Shown here: positions 47,929 to 50,641 of the stretch, piece by piece | How positions within the stretch are numbered: the stretch's first letter is position 1 | How the letters are laid out: each line of letters starts with the position of its first letter | Notes under the pieces: generated by a model | Told to the model about the DNA's origin: nothing | Databases searched by the model: none | What the model saw: the letters and a program-made list of their open reading frames with translations, nothing else | Origin: Saprospiraceae bacterium | GTDB lineage: Bacteria > Bacteroidota > Bacteroidia > Chitinophagales > Saprospiraceae | Reading direction: 5' to 3' | Length of the DNA stretch: 50,641 bases | Assembly (NCBI GenBank): GCA_021739645.1 | Contig: JAIPBL010000046.1 | Location: 1-50,641 of the forward strand | Position numbers and translations under genes: made by a program

Positions 47929-48426
47929 ATGCTTGCATCAAAAATCGCCATCGCCGCCGCTTTTGTTTGCTCCACAATTTGGCCATCCACCAAAACAACG
48001 GCCCCAGCCCATTTCGACGAAAACGTTAAACAGGAAATGCTTGCCCAAATCAACCGCCTCCGCGCCAAAGGCTGCAAATGTGGCAACAAGTATATGCCTC
48101 CCGCTGAACCAATCGCCTGGAACGACCGCTTGGAAAAGGCCGCTCTTGGACATGCCAATGACATGCAACGCAAAAAATTTTTTGACCACAAAGGCTCCAA
48201 CGGCAGCACCTTCGGTGCACGGGTGAAAAAAGCTGGGTACGATTGGTGGTCAGTGGGCGAGAATATTTCGTGGGGCTACGACTCGTTCGAAGATACATTG
48301 GAGGGATGGAAAGAAAGCCCCGGCCACTGTCGAAACCTGATGTCCCGTGATTATTCAGAAATGGGGGTGGCAAAGGTTGGGGCATACTGGGTTCAAGATT
48401 TTGGGAGGCAAAGCTGGAAGCCTTGA
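47929..48426 (+). CDS. Secreted CAP/SCP domain protein
   Basis: 165 aa with signal peptide (about 1-24). The CAP (Cys-rich secretory/antigen 5/PR1) motifs are all present: NDRLEKAALGHANDM (first His), SVGENISWGY (Glu), and GWKESPGHCRNLMSRDYSEM (second conserved His and Arg/Asn). The C-terminus ends WVQDFGRQSWKP. Extra Cys pair in GCKCGNKYMP. Bacterial CAP proteins are exported and may bind lipids or be proteases; activity is unknown. The gene stands alone between the ResB-CcsA gene and the sigma factor gene, with no evident operon partner. Confidence 0.9.
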   Translation: MLASKIAIAAAFVCSTIWPSTKTTAPAHFDENVKQEMLAQINRLRAKGCKCGNKYMPPAEPIAWNDRLEKAALGHANDMQRKKFFDHKGSNGSTFGARVKKAGYDWWSVGENISWGYDSFEDTLEGWKESPGHCRNLMSRDYSEMGVAKVGAYWVQDFGRQSWKP

Positions 48427-48593
48427 ACTGCCCGTAGCGAATGATCATTCGTTGTTGCTATCTCAAATCCCCAAACCCTTAATTCCTCAAACGCTCACCC
48501 CCCGTGTGTAATCCGCCTTTCGTCAGGCATCTGCAAAAAGTTGTTCGTTTTTCCAACCAAATTTGGACGACGCCTCGTTGTCCTATTTACAAC

Positions 48594-49238
48594 ATGCAGA
48601 TGCAAAATAACCTTTACACCACTCAAAGCCCGGACGCCCTCCTCGTGGAGGGTTGCCGCCAACAGCACCGCATGGCGCAGGGATGCCTGTACCAGCGGTA
48701 CTTCGGTCGGTTATTGGGCATCTGTATGCGCTACACCGGCAGCCGCCCCGAAGCAGAGGACGTGCTGAACCGGGCGTTCCTGAAAATCTTCCAGAGCATC
48801 GGCGAGTACTCTGAACAGGGCAGCTTGTTCGGGTGGATGGCCACCATCACGCTGCGCACGGCGATTGACTTCGTGCGATCGCAGGTGAAAATGCGCAGTG
48901 TTTTTCGCCTCGGCGAGCCACCTGAAATGCCGCACGACAATGGCATCTTGGACCAACTCGCCGCTGAGGAAATCTACCGCCTCATCCAAAAGTTGCCACC
49001 TGACCAGCGGGCCGTCTTCTCGATGAACGTGGTGGAGGGCTACACCCACCGGGAGATTGCGGAGCTGCTCGGCATCAATGAAAACACGTCGAAATGGCGG
49101 CTGTCGGAGGCGAAAAAGCAGTTGAGGGAGAGACTTTTACCCCTGTCCCCTAAGGGGGAACCTAATCGGGGATGTGTCCAACTAAATCTAAAAAATGAAC
49201 CTCAACCACAACCTGAAAATCCGTGGGTTCCCCTTTAG
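48594..49238 (+). CDS. ECF-type RNA polymerase sigma-70 factor
   Basis: 214 aa; the ATG at 48594 (MQMQNNLYTTQSPDALLVEG) is chosen because the 30 codons upstream are unlike a sigma N-terminus. Region 2 covers LYQRYFGRLLGICMRYTGSR through FGWMATITLRTAIDFVRSQV. Region 4 is LPPDQRAVFSMNVVEGYTHR then EIAELLGINENTSKWRLSEA, a standard helix-turn-helix for -35 recognition. The last about 30 residues (LLPLSPKGEPNRGCVQLNLK and on to NPWVPL) are not sigma-like: they are read from a palindromic repeat pair (49135-49254) whose right arm provides the stop codon. The gene directly downstream starts with an anti-sigma-like region, so the two probably form a regulatory pair. Confidence 0.9.
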   Translation: MQMQNNLYTTQSPDALLVEGCRQQHRMAQGCLYQRYFGRLLGICMRYTGSRPEAEDVLNRAFLKIFQSIGEYSEQGSLFGWMATITLRTAIDFVRSQVKMRSVFRLGEPPEMPHDNGILDQLAAEEIYRLIQKLPPDQRAVFSMNVVEGYTHREIAELLGINENTSKWRLSEAKKQLRERLLPLSPKGEPNRGCVQLNLKNEPQPQPENPWVPL

Positions 49239-49254
49239 GGGACAGGGGTAAAAT
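49135..49254. repeat. Inverted repeat around the sigma-factor 3' end
   Basis: Left arm ttttacccctgtcccctaag followed by ggggaacc (49135-49162) and right arm ggttcccctttaggggacag followed by gggtaaaa (49227-49254) are almost perfect 28-nt complements enclosing 64 nt. Left and right arms each also hold a CCCCTAAGGGG-type palindrome. The sigma reading frame ends inside the right arm. Looks like a small non-autonomous repeat element. Confidence 0.75.
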
Positions 49255-49276
49255 GAGTGAAAATCCTGAGTGAAAA

Positions 49277-50641
49277 ATGGACAAGAATTCTAAAAATATA
49301 AAGCAAAAATTCGCCGAACACGAGTTCGACTACAACCCAGCGGCGTGGGAAAAAATGGAGCAAATCCTCGAAGACAGGACTCCGAATAGAAGCTATTTTT
49401 TAACTAAAATTATTTTAGCTATGACAACTTTACTGTTCATTTTGGCGCTCCTGCTCATGCAGCGGGAGACGCCCCAATCCAGCTGGGCCGCCAGTTTGCC
49501 CACCACTCCACAGGTTTCTTCGCAAGAAAAACCCACTGACAATCGAGCAGTTGCGCAAGCAACGAAGCCGACCACCAAAGACCGGACAGGTTTTAAAAAC
49601 CTGTCAGGTCTGCCCACCGCCGCCGCCAATCAGAAATCTGGTTTCTTAAAGCTGAAATCTGAAATCAAAACCACACAAGACAGTTCTTTTTACAAAAAAC
49701 TAGCCACCACCTTCTCCCTTTTCACCCAAGCCACCTCCCCCGAAAAGGTCTATCTTCAGTTCGACCGCCTGTTCTTCGAGCCGGGCGAGGCCATCTGGTT
49801 CAATGCCTATGTGCGGGACGCCAACACACTGAAGGCCAGTCCGAAAAGTGAAATCCTTTACGTCGAACTGCTCGGCCCGAACGGGAGTGTTTTGAAAAAA
49901 ATCACGCTGCTGGCGAAGGGTGGCACGGCGGCTGGCGACTTCCAATTGGACGCCGCTGCGGCTGGCGGCCGCTACAAAATCAGGGCCTACACCAACTGGA
50001 TGCGCAACGCCAACGACGCCTTCGAGCGGGACGTGCAGGTGCAGGCGACCGTGCTGCCACGGCTGCGCATGGAGTTGGATTTTATGAAAAAAGCCTACGG
50101 CCCTGGCGACGTGGTGGAGGCCAAATTGGACTTGAACACATTGGCCAATAGCCCACTCGCCGAACTGGAGTTCGGCGGCACAGTGAGCCTCGACGGGCAG
50201 CAGTTCACAACGGTTTCGGGTAAAACGGATGAGCGGGGCCACGCCAAAGTCAAGTTCGAACTGCCGAAGGGTTTGGAAACCAACGACGGCCTGCTCAACG
50301 TGCTCATCGGCTACAACGGCCAGACAGAAAGCATCAGCCGCAGCATCCCGATTGTGCTGAACAAAATTGACCTCCAGTTCATGCCGGAGGGCGGCGACAT
50401 GGTGGCTGGACTTCCCGCCGTTGTTGCATTCAAGGCACTGAACGAATGGGGCAAGCCTGCCGATGTCAGCGGTAAAATCGTCAACTCGAAGGGCGTGGAA
50501 GTGGCCAGTTTCGTGAGCTACCACCAGGGCATGGGAGCGTTCGATTTCACCCCGGCCAGTGGGGAGACGTACCACGCCGTTTTGACAAAACCTGTGTTGC
50601 CGAACTCCAGTTCGGCGGCAGACCAGTCGCCGAACTGGAGT
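49277..50641 (+). CDS. Membrane-anchored MG2-domain protein with anti-sigma-like N-terminus (partial)
   Basis: Open from the ATG at 49277 to the end of the window (455 codons, 3' end missing). Residues 1-45 have the 'EHEFDYNPAAWEKMEQILED' form seen at the N-termini of Bacteroidota anti-sigma proteins and outer-membrane regulators, followed by one membrane helix (about 46-63). A low-complexity part encoded by repeats follows (about 95-140), then EKVYLQFDRLFFEPGEAIWF NAYV, the start of an alpha-2-macroglobulin-type MG2 domain, and further beta domains (about 260-455). Such proteins in Bacteroidota usually continue into a carboxypeptidase-like/TonB-plug region. Because it follows an ECF sigma gene by 38 nt, it may link envelope sensing to transcription. 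Confidence 0.75.
   Translation, partial: MDKNSKNIKQKFAEHEFDYNPAAWEKMEQILEDRTPNRSYFLTKIILAMTTLLFILALLLMQRETPQSSWAASLPTTPQVSSQEKPTDNRAVAQATKPTTKDRTGFKNLSGLPTAAANQKSGFLKLKSEIKTTQDSSFYKKLATTFSLFTQATSPEKVYLQFDRLFFEPGEAIWFNAYVRDANTLKASPKSEILYVELLGPNGSVLKKITLLAKGGTAAGDFQLDAAAAGGRYKIRAYTNWMRNANDAFERDVQVQATVLPRLRMELDFMKKAYGPGDVVEAKLDLNTLANSPLAELEFGGTVSLDGQQFTTVSGKTDERGHAKVKFELPKGLETNDGLLNVLIGYNGQTESISRSIPIVLNKIDLQFMPEGGDMVAGLPAVVAFKALNEWGKPADVSGKIVNSKGVEVASFVSYHQGMGAFDFTPASGETYHAVLTKPVLPNSSSAADQSPNWS
49585..49605. repeat. GACAGGTTTTAAAAACCTGTC palindrome inside the MG2-protein gene
   Basis: Quasi-palindrome read in frame as DRTGFKNLSGL. A frequent palindromic repeat in Bacteroidota genomes from memory. 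A related A/T simple repeat (aatcagaaatctgg...aaatctgaaatc) follows at 49629-49668, so residues about 100-135 are repeat-derived. Confidence 0.65.
50159..50176. repeat. GCCGAACTGGAGTTCGGC palindrome, copy 1
   Basis: 18-nt near-palindrome in frame (AELEFG). Its exact reverse complement occurs at 50599-50616, and a copy cut by the window end is at 50629-50641. The first may simply be coding sequence that matches; the last two are in a Ser/Asn/Ala-rich segment that looks inserted. Confidence 0.55.
50599..50641. repeat. GCCGAACTCCAGTTCGGC inverted repeat, copies 2 and 3
   Basis: 50599-50616 is the reverse complement of copy 1. 50629-50641 begins another copy in the original orientation and is truncated by the window. 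Together they make a hairpin with a 12-nt loop. Confidence 0.6.

Noticed and set aside
1-50641. tRNA, rRNA or riboswitch genes in the intergenic gaps
   Set aside because: I inspected the gaps and saw no cloverleaf, CCA-type end or recognisable aptamer; a covariance search would be needed to exclude small RNAs.

Overview
The window looks like a chromosomal segment of a Bacteroidota bacterium, probably of the Saprospiria type (Lewinella/Haliscomenobacter-like; this placement is inference). The evidence is a PorP/SprF type IX secretion protein, several secreted proteins with type IX C-terminal sorting tails, the Bacteroidota -7 promoter form TAnnTTTG, a fused ResB-CcsA cytochrome c maturation protein, and abundant short palindromic repeats both between and inside genes. 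I see no rRNA, tRNA or CRISPR array.

Layout. 1-8.9 kb is mostly housekeeping: an LTA-synthase-like sulfatase, a 49-residue membrane protein, a DUF6438 lipoprotein, YidC, a SMUG2-type DNA glycosylase, an RsmB/NOP2 rRNA methyltransferase and a PorP/SprF protein. 9-18 kb holds secreted enzymes (PhoD phosphatase, a vanadium haloperoxidase-like protein with MopE-type repeats, a copper monooxygenase-like protein), an S24 repressor, a GNAT acetyltransferase and a ParE-type toxin-antitoxin pair. 18.6-21 kb is a Roco protein (leucine-rich repeats, Roc GTPase, COR, effector-associated domain) whose reading frame is cut by one amber codon. 21.4-26.7 kb has a 1329-residue secreted BNR/LamG protein, then a two-gene cassette flanked by a duplicated copy of that gene's 3' end, then a DUF2062 protein.

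27-47.7 kb is the most remarkable part. It is a co-directional electron-transfer locus: a di-haem cytochrome b-like membrane protein, a ferredoxin-flavin oxidoreductase, c-type cytochromes with 23, 13 and 85 CxxCH motifs, a predicted outer-membrane barrel and an OB-fold-like lipoprotein, followed by the convergent ResB-CcsA gene that would attach the haems. The 2143-residue cytochrome is built from about 74-residue three-haem modules and contains three consecutive super-repeats of exactly 1113 nt. The 13-haem protein matches its first 13 motifs in order, which suggests how the giant arose. The simplest reading is an inner-membrane-to-cell-surface electron conduit that I cannot match to a described Bacteroidota system. 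The locus is interrupted by accessory genes with nuclease or DNA-repair folds (DUF559, XisH/XisI, a HhH-GPD-like protein, HNH). The XisHI pair is followed by a decayed copy of the 3' end of the upstream cytochrome gene, the same architecture as the cassette at 25.5-26.2 kb.

47.9-50.6 kb carries a CAP-domain protein, an ECF sigma factor and the start of a large membrane-anchored MG2-domain protein that runs off the window. Its N-terminus resembles a membrane-anchored anti-sigma protein.
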